Assembly (NCBI GenBank): GCA_025056565.1
Contig: JANWWA010000001.1
Coordinates: 221,966 to 285,965 of the forward strand
Length of the DNA stretch: 64,000 nt
Direction of reading: 5' to 3'
DNA from: Chloroherpetonaceae bacterium
GTDB lineage: Bacteria; Bacteroidota; Chlorobiia; Chlorobiales; Thermochlorobacteraceae
Of this stretch, positions 11,321 through 20,857 are shown piece by piece (position 1 is the first letter of the stretch; each line of letters begins with the position of its first letter). The notes beneath the pieces are model-generated. The model saw nothing but the letters and a program-made list of their open reading frames with translations. It made no database searches and was not told the DNA's origin. The position numbers and the translations under genes were made by a program.

Positions 11321-12265
11321 ATGAACCTTCAACAGTTAGAGTACATCGTTGCCGTAGAGCGATACAAGCACTTTGTAACAGCTGCTGAAAAGTGCTTCGT
11401 TACGCAAGCCACGCTTAGTATGATGATTAAAAAGCTTGAAGATGAGCTCGGTGTCAAGATTTTCGACCGTGCTAAGCAACCCGTTGTGCCGACTGTCATT
11501 GGTGAAAAAATCATTGAGCAAGCCAAAGTTGTGCTTCGTGAAGTCGCACGAATCAAAGAGATTGTTAAGGAAGAAACTGCACAGGTCAAAGGCGAACTCA
11601 AAATCGGTATTATTCCCACTCTTGCACCTTACCTTTTGCCGCTCTTTCTAAAAAACTTTTTAGCGAAGTATCCAGAGGTTAAACTGCAACTAAGTGAGCT
11701 GACCACGAGCGAAATCATTGAGCGTATCAAGCATAGCTCCTTAGATGCGGGCATTTTAGCTATTCCTCTCTCCGATCCTGACCTTATTGAACAGCCGCTC
11801 TTTAGCGAAGAATTTGTCATCTACTTTTCTGAGAAACATGCACAGTCCCCCAAAATGCATTTCTCCCCAGCCGACTTAGACGTCAGCCAGCTCTGGCTAC
11901 TGGACGAAGGACACTGTATGCGCAATCAAGTCATCAATCTCTGTGGCTTGAAGCTCGAAGAACGCAGTCGACATCGCTTAGATCTCTCTGCTTCGAGCAT
12001 CGAGACGCTCAAAAAAGTGGTCGACATCAATGAAGGCGTAACGGTGTTGCCTTACCTTGCGCTTCGTGATTTAACGAAAGCTCAGCTTCGTCGTGTGCGT
12101 TACTTCAAACCCCCTGTGCCTGTGCGAAAAATTGGGCTGGTTAGCTTTCGCTACTTTGTGAAAGAAAAAATGTTAGATGCATTGAAGGCTGAAATCCTCA
12201 GTGCTCTACCCCCTGAGATGCTAAGCGAGAAAAACAAAAAAGTGATTGAAATTAGCTTAGAGTAG
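11321..12265 (+). CDS. oxyR: Hydrogen-peroxide-sensing LysR-type regulator OxyR
   Basis: A 314-residue LysR-family activator. Residues 1-60 hold the winged helix-turn-helix (MNLQQLEYIVAVERY, AAEKCFVTQATLSMMIKKLE); the rest is the substrate-binding-like sensor domain. The segment LLDEGHCMRNQVINLC places cysteines at residues 199 and 208, the same numbering and spacing as the redox pair of E. coli OxyR, so it should sense peroxide by disulfide formation. It is divergently transcribed from katG across a 141-bp control region. The conserved cysteines separate it from other LysR proteins. Confidence 0.93.
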   Translation: MNLQQLEYIVAVERYKHFVTAAEKCFVTQATLSMMIKKLEDELGVKIFDRAKQPVVPTVIGEKIIEQAKVVLREVARIKEIVKEETAQVKGELKIGIIPTLAPYLLPLFLKNFLAKYPEVKLQLSELTTSEIIERIKHSSLDAGILAIPLSDPDLIEQPLFSEEFVIYFSEKHAQSPKMHFSPADLDVSQLWLLDEGHCMRNQVINLCGLKLEERSRHRLDLSASSIETLKKVVDINEGVTVLPYLALRDLTKAQLRRVRYFKPPVPVRKIGLVSFRYFVKEKMLDALKAEILSALPPEMLSEKNKKVIEISLE

Positions 12266-12317
12266 ATAACGCACTTTGCCTAATGCTGTCAAGCGAAATT
12301 CAGGGGAGAGCACACGC

Positions 12318-12334
12318 TACATTTGCTACGTTTG
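12318..12334 (+). promoter_or_regulatory. Two overlapping-phase -7 elements upstream of DUF3109
   Basis: TACATTTG (12318-12325) and TACGTTTG (12327-12334) both match TAnnTTTG and lie 57-67 bases before the DUF3109 start. No good -33 box is visible, so they are suggestive only. Confidence 0.3.
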
Positions 12335-12391
12335 TTGCTTACGTGCTAAGGTCTTCCCGAATTTTTGTAGATTCCGAAAAGGCTCATCGTT

Positions 12392-13000
12392 TTGGGTATG
12401 AAGTCGTCTCCAAATCAAGATGTTGCGCTCGTTGCGATTGGCGAAGTGCTTATTGAGCCAGATGTGCTTACGGCGCAGTTTTGTTGTGATGTGCGCATCT
12501 GCAAGGGTGCTTGTTGCGTGTCAGGTGAAAAGGGTGCACCCGTTCTCTCCAAAGAAATTGAGCAGATTGAAGCCAACTTAGAGGCCGTCAAGCCTTTTTT
12601 GCCTGAGAAAAATTTGGAGGTTTTGTCGAAGAAAGGCATCTACGAGGTCTACCGTGGTGAGCTATATCTGCAGACAGTTGATGGGCAAGAGTGTGTATTT
12701 GCAAAGCTGGAAGCAGACGGCACGGCACGCTGTATGTTGGAGTATGCCTTCGAGCAAGGTGTCTCGAACTTTCAAAAGCCGATTTCGTGTCATCTTTATC
12801 CGATTCGCGTGCGTGCCCGCTTAGGCACCGATTACCTCATTTACTCACAGATTCCAGAATGCGAAGGCGGTCGAGTGCATGGCGCCGCACTCCATAAGCC
12901 CCTCATTGAGTTTGTTCGGCCTGCACTTGAACGCCTTTACGGCAAAAACTGGGCAGAGAAGCTCCTTCGGTTTGCTCAGTCAAAACATTTCAATCGATAA
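12392..13000 (+). CDS. DUF3109 family cysteine-rich protein
   Basis: A 202-residue protein with the cysteine pattern of DUF3109 (YkgJ-like, probable zinc or iron-sulfur binder): FCCDVRICKGACCVSGE near residues 30-46, then single or paired cysteines at ECVF, ARCMLE, SCHLYP and ECEGG. The conserved 'KPISCHLYPIR' is typical. The function is unknown; metal binding is the only supported guess. The start is a TTG at 12392 with AAAAGG 9 bases before it, or an ATG two codons later at 12398. rpoN follows after 12 bases, so the two may be co-transcribed. Confidence 0.8.
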   Translation: MGMKSSPNQDVALVAIGEVLIEPDVLTAQFCCDVRICKGACCVSGEKGAPVLSKEIEQIEANLEAVKPFLPEKNLEVLSKKGIYEVYRGELYLQTVDGQECVFAKLEADGTARCMLEYAFEQGVSNFQKPISCHLYPIRVRARLGTDYLIYSQIPECEGGRVHGAALHKPLIEFVRPALERLYGKNWAEKLLRFAQSKHFNR

Positions 13001-13012
13001 ATCAGCGGCACG

Positions 13013-14554
13013 ATGATGGGAACACAAGGGTTATCGCAGCGCCAAGTTCAAACGCTTCGTCTAAGTCCTCAGCAAATCCTTTACACCAAGCTGCTACAAC
13101 TCCCTGTGCTGCAGCTGGAGCATCGCATCAAACAAGAGCTGGAGGAAAATCCTGCCCTTGAAGAAGGCACAGAGTCGGAAGAGATGACGGTGCTGTCCGC
13201 AGCCGATGAGGATATCCCTCCTGCGGATCCACCCACGGAGGTCGATCCTGTAGAGCTGGTGATGAACGGCACTGACTCATCTGAATCGTCTGATGCTGTG
13301 CTTGACCCCAAAGCTAAAGATGAAACCGCTTTTGAGAGTGAAATCGAGGAATATCTGCGTGAGCAAGATGATGAGGGCTTCAAGACCGCTCCGCTGGGTA
13401 CACCAGACGATGAGTCCGATTCCCTTCAGCCTGTTGCCGAACAAAACTGGCGAGAAGACCTTATCAGTCAGCTTCACCTCTTGGAACTCAGCGAGCGCGA
13501 GATGCTGATTGCCGAAGAGATTATTGGTAATCTTGACAACGATGGATATTTGCGCTGTCCCCTGCAAGTCATTCGCGAGGGAGTCTTGATGCTGGGCGTG
13601 GAAGTGTCTGAACACGAAATTGAAGAGGTCTTAGCAAAAATTTGGGAGTTGGAGCCTGCAGGGGTCGGTGCGCGTAACTTGCAGGAGTGCTTGCTCATTC
13701 AGTTGCACGCTCTTGCTGGCGAGTTTGATGATGAACGCGAAGATGACCGCTTGCTGGCGCAAAAAATTCTCACACACCACTATGCAGACTTTACGATGAT
13801 GCACTACCAGAAGCTGATGCAAAACTTAGGCATCACGCAAGCGCAGTTGCGTCGCGCTGTGCAGTTCATTCAAAAGCTGAATCCTAAGCCGATTCGCGGC
13901 TCCAGCGAGGCGCCCCGCTACATCATTCCTGATTTCATTGTAACTATCAAAGGTAACGAGGTGATGGTTACGCCAAATGAGCGGCAATTGCCACCTTTGC
14001 GTATCTCCCGCCGCTACAGAGACCTTCTGGAAAGCAAATCACAGAGTCGAGAAACCAAAGAGTTCATCAAGCAGAAGATTGAAGCGGCAAAAGGTTTCAT
14101 CAGCGCCATTGAGATGCGCCGCCATACGATGCAAAAGATTATGACGGCTATCGTGCAGCGACAGTATGAGTTCTTTACAGTAGGTCCTGAAAAGCTCAAG
14201 CCAATGATTTTGAAAGACATTGCCGAAGATACTGGACTAGACATCTCAACCGTGAGTCGTGTCGTTAACGGCAAGTATGTGCAGACTGACAAAGGCATTT
14301 GGGAGTTAAAGTACTTTTTCAGCGCGGCGGTTGAAACAGAGTCAGGCGATGAGATTTCCAACCGCGTCATCAAGCAGTTCATTAAGGACTTTATTGAAAA
14401 AGAAGAATCTGGCAAACCTCTCTCCGACGATAAGCTAGCGGAGTTGCTGGCGCAACATGGTTACAAGGTTGCCCGACGCACCGTTACCAAATACCGCGAG
14501 CAGCTCAATATCCCTGTCGCACGGTTACGCAAAAAACTGGAAGCCAGCGAATAA
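13013..14554 (+). CDS. rpoN: RNA polymerase sigma-54 factor
   Basis: A 513-residue sigma-54. It has the N-terminal Gln/Leu-rich activator region (LSQRQVQTLRLSPQQ, LLQLPVLQLEHRIKQEL), an acidic middle (about residues 50-130), the core-binding region, the helix-turn-helix DISTVSRVVNGKY, and near the C-terminus the RpoN box ARRTVTKYRE that reads the -24 promoter element. It directs transcription that depends on AAA+ activators; none of those activators is in this window. It lies 12 bases after the DUF3109 gene and about 100 bases before hslV. Confidence 0.95.
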   Translation: MMGTQGLSQRQVQTLRLSPQQILYTKLLQLPVLQLEHRIKQELEENPALEEGTESEEMTVLSAADEDIPPADPPTEVDPVELVMNGTDSSESSDAVLDPKAKDETAFESEIEEYLREQDDEGFKTAPLGTPDDESDSLQPVAEQNWREDLISQLHLLELSEREMLIAEEIIGNLDNDGYLRCPLQVIREGVLMLGVEVSEHEIEEVLAKIWELEPAGVGARNLQECLLIQLHALAGEFDDEREDDRLLAQKILTHHYADFTMMHYQKLMQNLGITQAQLRRAVQFIQKLNPKPIRGSSEAPRYIIPDFIVTIKGNEVMVTPNERQLPPLRISRRYRDLLESKSQSRETKEFIKQKIEAAKGFISAIEMRRHTMQKIMTAIVQRQYEFFTVGPEKLKPMILKDIAEDTGLDISTVSRVVNGKYVQTDKGIWELKYFFSAAVETESGDEISNRVIKQFIKDFIEKEESGKPLSDDKLAELLAQHGYKVARRTVTKYREQLNIPVARLRKKLEASE

Positions 14555-14655
14555 AAATATCCCACTCAATCTCAGAGAATTTGCGTAACTTTTAGGCTCT
14601 TTAACGCAACAAAAATTTAACTTCACAATTAACGACGAAGGCATAACTTCCAACG

Positions 14656-15198
14656 GTGAAAAGACGTTTAGATTTACACGCAACGACCGTTATCGGTGTC
14701 TTGCGAGACGGCAAAGCTGCCTTAGGCAGCGATGGTCAGATGACACTCGGTAGCACCATTTTGAAGCAATCGACTTCGAAGGTGCGCCGAATGCTTGGCG
14801 GCAAAATTCTGGCTGGGTTTGCAGGGGCTACCGCCGATGCGCTGACGCTCTTGGAGCGCTTCGATGAAAAGCTGCAAGCACATAGTGGCAAAGTCGAGCG
14901 TGCGGCGGTCGAGCTTGCCAAAGATTGGCGTACCGATAAGTATTTGCGCCGCTTGGAAGCGATGTTAGCCGTGCTGAGCGCTGACCGCGCACTTATCATT
15001 TCCGGCACAGGCGATGTCATTGAGCCAGAAGACAACATCGTCGCTATCGGCAGTGGTGGAATGTATGCGTTGGCTGCTGCGCGCGCTTTGCTTCGTTCAA
15101 CTAACAAAGATGCCCGAACAATTGTGGAAGAATCACTCAAGATTGCGTCAGAAATTTGCATTTACACAAATTTTAACATCAAAATTGAGGAACTCTAA
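14656..15198 (+). CDS. hslV: ATP-dependent protease subunit HslV (ClpQ)
   Basis: Proteasome-like threonine peptidase of the HslUV complex; 180 residues. The start is a GTG (MKRRLDLHA as a short propeptide), after which [20 protein letters not shown] places the catalytic threonine at residue 10 once the propeptide is removed. The later [14 protein letters not shown] and [16 protein letters not shown] segments are family signatures. It is followed after 72 bases by hslU, its ATPase partner, in the usual order. Confidence 0.96.
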   Translation: MKRRLDLHATTVIGVLRDGKAALGSDGQMTLGSTILKQSTSKVRRMLGGKILAGFAGATADALTLLERFDEKLQAHSGKVERAAVELAKDWRTDKYLRRLEAMLAVLSADRALIISGTGDVIEPEDNIVAIGSGGMYALAAARALLRSTNKDARTIVEESLKIASEICIYTNFNIKIEEL

Positions 15199-15270
15199 GA
15201 CAAAGCCCAGTAAGCATCTCTGAAACTGAAGCAACGACTCAATTTAACTGCAAAACGAACACCTTTAACA

Positions 15271-16755
15271 ATGGCAAGAAAGTCAACAAGCGAGACCTTC
15301 ACTGAAGAAAAGTCTGCAAAAGCCCTCCAGAACGGTAAGCATAGTGAATCACCCAAACAGGACTTGATGAGTCAGATGCAGCAACTTACGCCGCATCAAA
15401 TTGTGCGGGAGTTAGATAAGTATATCATCGGTCAGCATGAAGCCAAGCGTTCTGTTGCGATTGCTTTGCGGAATCGATATAGGCGACAGAAAGTCGAAGG
15501 CCCGCTGCGTGATGAAATTATGCCAAACAACATCATTATGATAGGCCCAACTGGCGTGGGCAAAACAGAAATCTCCCGTCGCTTAGCAAAGCTGGCTGGT
15601 GCACCTTTCATAAAGGTTGAAGCTTCTAAGTTCACTGAAGTGGGTTACGTTGGGCGCGATGTGGAGTCTATGATTCGTGACCTTGTTGACCTTGCTGTCA
15701 ATATGGTGCGCCAAGAAAAATCTGCGGAGGTCAAAGAAAAAGCTGCCCAATTGGTCGAAGAGCGCATTTTAGACATTTTGCTACCCAACACCAGCAAGTC
15801 CGCCAACGGAGAAGAGAGTGAAGAAACGCCACAAGACAGTAACACGGAAGGTGTGCCTCACGCCACCAGTCGAAGTCGCGAAAAAATGCGCGAGCGCCTG
15901 CGCTCTGGCAAACTTGAAGACCGCATTATTGAAATTGAACTGGCGTCCGAGAACTTCCCTGCTATGCAAATCTTTGGGCCTTTCGGCGCAATGGAAGATA
16001 TTGGCGGAATGGTGCAAGACCTTATTGGCGGTCTGCCCAAGAAGCGCAAAAAACGCCGTGTCACGATTGCTGAAGCCCGCGTGCTTCTGGAGCAAGAGGA
16101 AATTCAGAAGCTGATTGATATGGACGCGGTCATCAAGGAAGCCATCCACCGTGTAGAGGAAACGGGTATCGTTTTCATTGACGAGATTGACAAAGTCGCT
16201 ACTGCAGGGGGCGCAAGCGGTCGTGGTCCTGATGTCAGTCGTGAAGGCGTCCAGCGCGATCTTCTGCCTATCGTTGAAGGCTCAAATGTGATGACCAAAT
16301 ACGGTATGGTCAAAACTGACCATATTCTTTTCATTGCCTCTGGTGCTTTCCATGTCTCCAAGCCTTCCGATTTAATTCCGGAATTGCAAGGCCGCTTCCC
16401 GATTCGTGTAGAGCTAAAAAGCCTCACGGAGGATGATTTTGTCGCTATCCTTACGCAGCCAGAAAATGCACTTATCAAGCAATATGCAGCCCTGCTCAAA
16501 ACCGAAGGCGTCGAGCTTGAATTTTCCGAAGATGGTATTCGTGCCATCGCCCGCACTGCAGCTGAGGTCAATGAAACGGTCGAGAACATCGGCGCCCGAC
16601 GTTTGCACACAATTATGACCACTTTGCTTGAAGACTTAATGTTCGATGTGCCTGAGCATATACCTAGCAAAAAAGTGGTTGTAACGAAAGAAATGGTTGA
16701 AAGCAAACTGAGCAAAATTGCTAAAGATCGCGACCTTAGTCGATACATTCTCTAA
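15271..16755 (+). CDS. hslU: ATP-dependent protease ATPase subunit HslU (ClpY)
   Basis: AAA+ unfoldase that feeds proteins to HslV; 494 residues, slightly longer than the ~440-460 usual. Begins with a ~35-residue basic/acidic tail, then [17 protein letters not shown], Walker [10 protein letters not shown] (about residues 92-100), the long inserted I-domain (about 150-290, rich in charged residues), Walker B VFIDEIDK, and the C-terminal sensor-2 [15 protein letters not shown]. The C-terminus ends RYIL, consistent with docking into HslV. Operon with hslV. Confidence 0.96.
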   Translation: MARKSTSETFTEEKSAKALQNGKHSESPKQDLMSQMQQLTPHQIVRELDKYIIGQHEAKRSVAIALRNRYRRQKVEGPLRDEIMPNNIIMIGPTGVGKTEISRRLAKLAGAPFIKVEASKFTEVGYVGRDVESMIRDLVDLAVNMVRQEKSAEVKEKAAQLVEERILDILLPNTSKSANGEESEETPQDSNTEGVPHATSRSREKMRERLRSGKLEDRIIEIELASENFPAMQIFGPFGAMEDIGGMVQDLIGGLPKKRKKRRVTIAEARVLLEQEEIQKLIDMDAVIKEAIHRVEETGIVFIDEIDKVATAGGASGRGPDVSREGVQRDLLPIVEGSNVMTKYGMVKTDHILFIASGAFHVSKPSDLIPELQGRFPIRVELKSLTEDDFVAILTQPENALIKQYAALLKTEGVELEFSEDGIRAIARTAAEVNETVENIGARRLHTIMTTLLEDLMFDVPEHIPSKKVVVTKEMVESKLSKIAKDRDLSRYIL

Positions 16756-16852
16756 TGCATTAGGCTGGAACGCCCTGATGAACAATTTTTGTTGCAAGGC
16801 GTAAAAGAGGCTGGAAAACTGAAATTTGTTTAACCAAACTTTTCGTATCGCT

Positions 16853-17566
16853 ATGCAGAATGTCCTTTTCTCTTCTCGCGCTGGAGTTGCGCAGGCTCTT
16901 GCCGCTGTCGAAAAGCGCGTGCTCAACCAAGTCTATACTTGGATGATGCTCGGTCTCGCCCTGACAGCCGCTGTTGCGTGGTATTGCGCCGATACGGCAG
17001 ACATTCGCTCCTTTCTTCTGCAAAACCGCTGGGTGATGTGGGTACTAATTTTGGGTGAGCTTGGTTTAGTATTTGCCATCAGTGGGCTTATTAATCGTAT
17101 CTCAGCGGTTGCAGCCACTTCGCTCTTCTTCATTTACTCTGCCCTTAACGGCATTACGCTCTCAACCATTTTTATGGTGTTTAATTTAGGCTCTATTGCG
17201 GGTGTTTTCCTTATCACTGCTGGCACCTTTGGCATTATGAGCCTTTATGGACTCACCACGCAGCGCGACCTTTCCAGCTTGGGCAATTTGCTCCTTATGG
17301 CGCTTATTGGTCTTGTGATTGCAGGCGTTGTTAATCTTTTCATTACCAGCTCTGTAATGAATATGATTATTAGCGCAATTGGTGTGCTGGTCTTCACAGG
17401 GCTTACGGCTTATGATGCACAGCGCATTAAGGAAATGGCTGCGTCTGCCTTAGACGGTGAAAGCGAAGGGAAACTTGCGGTTATCGGCGCACTCTCACTT
17501 TACTTAAACTTTATTAATCTCTTCCTAAGTCTCTTAAATCTGTTTGGCGGACGTAACGAAGAGTAA
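16853..17566 (+). CDS. Bax inhibitor-1 / YccA family membrane protein
   Basis: About 237 residues with seven hydrophobic segments and the family motifs: VYTWMMLGLALTAAVAW at the start, FIYSALNGITLSTIF in the middle, AGTFGIMSLYG, and the C-terminal LTAYDAQRIKEM plus LSLYLNFINLFLSLL. By family knowledge it is an inner-membrane protein of the BI-1 type, some of which leak calcium ions or interact with FtsH; the role here is not known. I chose the ATG at 16853; an in-frame TTG at 16826 is less likely. A clear terminator follows. Confidence 0.9.
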   Translation: MQNVLFSSRAGVAQALAAVEKRVLNQVYTWMMLGLALTAAVAWYCADTADIRSFLLQNRWVMWVLILGELGLVFAISGLINRISAVAATSLFFIYSALNGITLSTIFMVFNLGSIAGVFLITAGTFGIMSLYGLTTQRDLSSLGNLLLMALIGLVIAGVVNLFITSSVMNMIISAIGVLVFTGLTAYDAQRIKEMAASALDGESEGKLAVIGALSLYLNFINLFLSLLNLFGGRNEE

Positions 17567-17584
17567 AGTGAAAATTTCTACGCT

Positions 17585-17618
17585 GGGCGGCAAATTTTGA
17601 GCCGCCCTTTTTATTTTT
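17585..17618 (+). terminator. Rho-independent terminator after the BI-1 family gene
   Basis: GGGCGGC (17585-17591) pairs with GCCGCCC (17601-17607) across a 9-nt loop and is followed directly by TTTTTATTTTT. It lies 19 bases after the stop codon and ends that transcript before aroQ. Confidence 0.92.
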
Positions 17619-17645
17619 CAAAGTTTTGACTCAAACACTGCACCG

Positions 17646-18113
17646 ATGGATTCGCTCAGAATTCTTGTTCTTAATGGAGTCAACCTCTCTCGCTTAGGTC
17701 GACGTGAACCTGAGCACTACGGCAAGCGTTCTTTGCAAGAAATTAACGATTCTTTGGTTCAGCGATTTCCTGACACAGAGCTTCAATTTTTCCAAACTGA
17801 ACATGAGGGCGAGCTAATTGAAAAGCTCTATGAAGCGGAGGATAGCGGGGCAGTCAATGGGATTGTGCTTAATGCTGGCGCATATACGCATTACTCTATT
17901 GCTCTGCGCGATGCGATTGCTGCAATTAAGTTGCCTGTTGTAGAAGTGCACCTTTCAAACATTTATGCACGCGAGCCTTTTCGCCGCATATCAGTTTTGT
18001 CAGAAGTTTGCTTAGGTGTGATTTCTGGTTTTGGAGAAGAAAGTTACGCCTTAGGGATTTTAGCATTAAAAAGTTACTTCAAGCAAACTCGTCTCGAATA
18101 CAAGCAGAAATGA
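17646..18113 (+). CDS. aroQ: 3-dehydroquinate dehydratase, type II
   Basis: Third step of the shikimate pathway: converts 3-dehydroquinate to 3-dehydroshikimate. The 155-residue size and motifs fit type II: LNGVNLSRLGRREPEHYG (Arg and Tyr of the mobile loop), NAGAYTHYSIALRDAI, and VEVHLSNIYAREPFR with the catalytic His. The usual GPNLN is GVNLS here, a mild change. Its stop overlaps the ATG of mlaD (ATGA), so the two genes are translationally linked. Confidence 0.94.
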   Translation: MDSLRILVLNGVNLSRLGRREPEHYGKRSLQEINDSLVQRFPDTELQFFQTEHEGELIEKLYEAEDSGAVNGIVLNAGAYTHYSIALRDAIAAIKLPVVEVHLSNIYAREPFRRISVLSEVCLGVISGFGEESYALGILALKSYFKQTRLEYKQK

Positions 18114-18997
18114 AAGCGGAATTAAAAGTTGGTCTTACTGTCTCTGTGGCACTGTTGCTCTTAGGTTTTTCGCTTTGGTGGGCAAAAGATGTAAAGGTCG
18201 GCAGTAAGCACATCTATGCCCGATTTAGCAATGTCAGCGGTTTGCAAACTGGCGATCCTGTGATGGTAAATGGCTTACGCATTGGCAAGGTTGACGATAT
18301 TAGGTTAGTAGAGAATGGAATTGATGTAAGGCTGTCTATTGCACCTGATGTGCCGCTCTACCGCAATGCTGTTGCGCATATCGCTATGCTGGAGCTTATG
18401 ACGGGCAAGAAAATTGAGCTTACGCAAGGCAGTAAAGACGCGGGCGAATTGCAAGACGGGGAGCGCATTCGTGGCGTTTTTTTAGCTGACATTCCTGAGC
18501 TAATTGGCAGTGCAGGTGGCACGGTCGATACCTTACGCCACCTTATTGCAGATGTGCAGCGCACCCTCTACAATGCTAATATAATTTTGGGCGATGAAGA
18601 AGTGCAGGAGAACCTCAAAGCCTCTGTGCGAAACTTACGGATTGCTACTGCAGATTTAGCTGTTTTAAGCCGCGATTTGCGCTCTGCTGACATCAAGCAG
18701 TTGCTTGCTAATATCGACCGCACTGTCAATTCCGTAGAGACACTGCTCAGTGACCTGCAGCCAGAAGTAAAAGGTGCGATTGGTGAAGCTCGCCACACGC
18801 TACGAAACGCTGACTCGCTACTTATCTCCCTACGCGAGCTAACCGACCGCTTAAAAAATGACCGTGCTTCGCTTGCTGGAAAAGTGCTAAATGATGAAAA
18901 ATTCGTAATGAAGCTCGATAGCGTGGTCAACAATCTAGACTCTATTTTGAAGTTAGGGCAAAAAGAGGGTATTAAAGTGCAGCTGAGAATCTTTTAG
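18110..18997 (+). CDS. MlaD/MCE family lipid-transport substrate-binding protein
   Basis: A 295-residue protein with an N-terminal membrane anchor (about residues 8-25), one MCE domain (about 38-115: YARFSNVSGLQTGDPVMVNGLRIGKV) and a long C-terminal helical region (about 150-290) of the kind that forms a tube or needle in MCE proteins. By family knowledge it would carry phospholipids between the membranes as part of an Mla-type ABC transporter. The ATPase and permease genes that usually accompany it are not here. The start is the ATG overlapping the aroQ stop; the open frame upstream of it is the shadow of aroQ. Confidence 0.88.
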   Translation: MKAELKVGLTVSVALLLLGFSLWWAKDVKVGSKHIYARFSNVSGLQTGDPVMVNGLRIGKVDDIRLVENGIDVRLSIAPDVPLYRNAVAHIAMLELMTGKKIELTQGSKDAGELQDGERIRGVFLADIPELIGSAGGTVDTLRHLIADVQRTLYNANIILGDEEVQENLKASVRNLRIATADLAVLSRDLRSADIKQLLANIDRTVNSVETLLSDLQPEVKGAIGEARHTLRNADSLLISLRELTDRLKNDRASLAGKVLNDEKFVMKLDSVVNNLDSILKLGQKEGIKVQLRIF

Positions 18998-19144
18998 GCT
19001 GCTCGGATTGGCTTTCTAAGATTCCTTCCACCGCTTTCCCTAACTCCCTTACCCCAATTACTTTTGTCTCTTCTTTCCCAGTAGGCAGTTGATGAGGTTA
19101 CTTCACACCTGATAATTTTTCACATGCTTGGCAGTATGTGCGGC

Positions 19145-19789
19145 TTAATGCACATCGGTAGATTTAAGGGATTTTGTGCGTTGAAGCTCAATTTTAGCCC
19201 GCACGAGTTTGATAACAATGCTGAGAACAATTCCTAAAACCGTAATGCTAATAATCAAGTTAATATAAGTGTCTAGCTCGGGGAATTGTGAGCCGAGAAA
19301 ATAACCCAGTGAAGTGAGGCTCGCAATCCAAGTGATGGCCCCAGAGATACTGAATGCAATAAACCGTAGGTAAGGCATCCCTGCAATGCCTGCAACTGTG
19401 GTTGCAAAGCTACGGATAATTGGCACAAACCGGGCAAAAAAGATGGTTTTCCCTCCGTGTCGGTCATAGAAGGTCTGAGTGCGTAGGAGATACTCTCGGC
19501 GAAAAAAAAGAGAATCTTCTTTTCTAAATAGCGCTTTGCCCAACGACTTGCCAATAAAGTAACCAGTGCTATCTCCTAAAATTGCAGCAGTTATCATTGT
19601 GGCGTTCACTTCCCAATAGCCTAACTTGCCACTTGCTGCAACTAAACCTGCTGTAATTAGAAGCGAATCGCCAGGAAGAAGAAATCCAAAGAAAAGACCT
19701 GTTTCTGAAAAGACAATAAAGAAAAGAAGGGTGTAGCCGCCCCACCGAATCATCTCATCTAACGATGAGAAATGTTGAAACACATCCAT
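19145..19789 (-). CDS. DedA family membrane protein
   Basis: A 214-residue inner-membrane protein of the DedA / VTT-domain family. Motifs: FSETGLFFGFLLPGDSLLITAGLVA, GDSTGYFIGKSLGKALF, and FARFVPIIRSFATTVAGIAGMPYLRF, the last with the conserved FxRFxPxxRxxxxxxAG. Family members act in undecaprenyl-phosphate or phospholipid flipping and affect membrane energetics. It lies 9 bases after nadA on the same strand and is probably the last gene of that operon. Confidence 0.9.
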   Translation of the reverse strand: MDVFQHFSSLDEMIRWGGYTLLFFIVFSETGLFFGFLLPGDSLLITAGLVAASGKLGYWEVNATMITAAILGDSTGYFIGKSLGKALFRKEDSLFFRREYLLRTQTFYDRHGGKTIFFARFVPIIRSFATTVAGIAGMPYLRFIAFSISGAITWIASLTSLGYFLGSQFPELDTYINLIISITVLGIVLSIVIKLVRAKIELQRTKSLKSTDVH

Positions 19790-19798
19790 AGCCTAATT

Positions 19799-20785
19799 TT
19801 AAGCAGAAATCTCCAACATTCGTTCCAATGGCTTCAAGGCACGCAAGCGTAGCTCTTCTGGCATCGTAATTTCTGGGGAGCGATTTTTCATACAAAGGTA
19901 TAGCTTTTCCAGTGTATTTAGCTTCATATACGGGCATTCATTGCAGGCACAGCCTTTCTTTTCTTCGTAAAGTGCCGCAATGAAATTTTTATGTGGGGAA
20001 CGCTTTTTCATTTCGTGAATAATACCCGTTTCAGTTACAACCAAATAAGTGTCATCAGGGCTTTTGATGGTGTAATCTAGGAGCGCACGTGTCGAGCCAA
20101 TAAAGTCTGCATGGCGCAAGATGGATTCCTCGCACTCAGGGTGCGCAATCACTTTGGCGTTCGGATATGCTGTTTTGAGCCGAATTAGCTGGCGCTCGGA
20201 AAAGGATTCGTGCACAAAACATGTACCCTGCCAGAGAATCATTGGGCGATTGAGCTTTTTTACTAGGTATGCTCCCAGATTTTTGTCGGGTGCGAAAATA
20301 ATTTTCTTATGTTCTGGAATGCTACGAATAATTTTCTCAGCGTTTGAAGATGTGCAAATAATATCTGACATCGCCTTGATTTCCGCCGAGCAATTAATGT
20401 AACTCACTACTACTGCATCTGTGTGCTGTTCCTTGAATTTAGCAAATAGTGCAGGCGGACAGCTATCTGCTAGCGAACAGCCTGCATTCAAGTCAGGTAA
20501 TAATACTTGCTTATCAGGGTTAAGAATTTTTGCCGTTTCCGCCATAAAGTGAACGCCTGCAAACACAATCACATCAGCATTGGTTTTCTGTGCCGCTTGT
20601 GCGAGCTGCAGGCTATCTCCTAACAAGTCAGCCACGTCTTGAATATCTGGCTCTTGGTAGTAATGCGCCAGAATAACGGCATTCATTTCTTTTTTGAGTC
20701 GCTCGATTTCTGCAAATAGATCAAGCTTTGCAAGACTCCTTAGGCTGCTTAGCGTATCGTGCCTTGACGGTGCAGTTTCAGTCAT
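19799..20785 (-). CDS. nadA: Quinolinate synthase
   Basis: Condenses iminoaspartate with dihydroxyacetone phosphate to quinolinate in de novo NAD synthesis; oxygen-sensitive [4Fe-4S] enzyme. The 328 residues include [15 protein letters not shown], the three cluster cysteine regions ([20 protein letters not shown], and [13 protein letters not shown]) and [10 protein letters not shown] chose the ATG at 20785 because AAAGGAG stands 7 bases upstream; the frame extends another 19 codons without support. nadB and nadC are not in the window. Confidence 0.95.
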   Translation of the reverse strand: MTETAPSRHDTLSSLRSLAKLDLFAEIERLKKEMNAVILAHYYQEPDIQDVADLLGDSLQLAQAAQKTNADVIVFAGVHFMAETAKILNPDKQVLLPDLNAGCSLADSCPPALFAKFKEQHTDAVVVSYINCSAEIKAMSDIICTSSNAEKIIRSIPEHKKIIFAPDKNLGAYLVKKLNRPMILWQGTCFVHESFSERQLIRLKTAYPNAKVIAHPECEESILRHADFIGSTRALLDYTIKSPDDTYLVVTETGIIHEMKKRSPHKNFIAALYEEKKGCACNECPYMKLNTLEKLYLCMKNRSPEITMPEELRLRALKPLERMLEISA

Positions 20786-20857
20786 ACAACGACTCCTTTC
20801 AAAGGTTTTCCTTGAACCACATCGCTCTGAGAAACGTTGCAATACGCAGCAATACGC

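Noticed and set aside
18008-18109. Upstream extension of the mlaD frame into aroQ
   Set aside because: These codons are aroQ read in another frame; the ATG at 18110 with the ATGA overlap and the following membrane anchor is the proper start.
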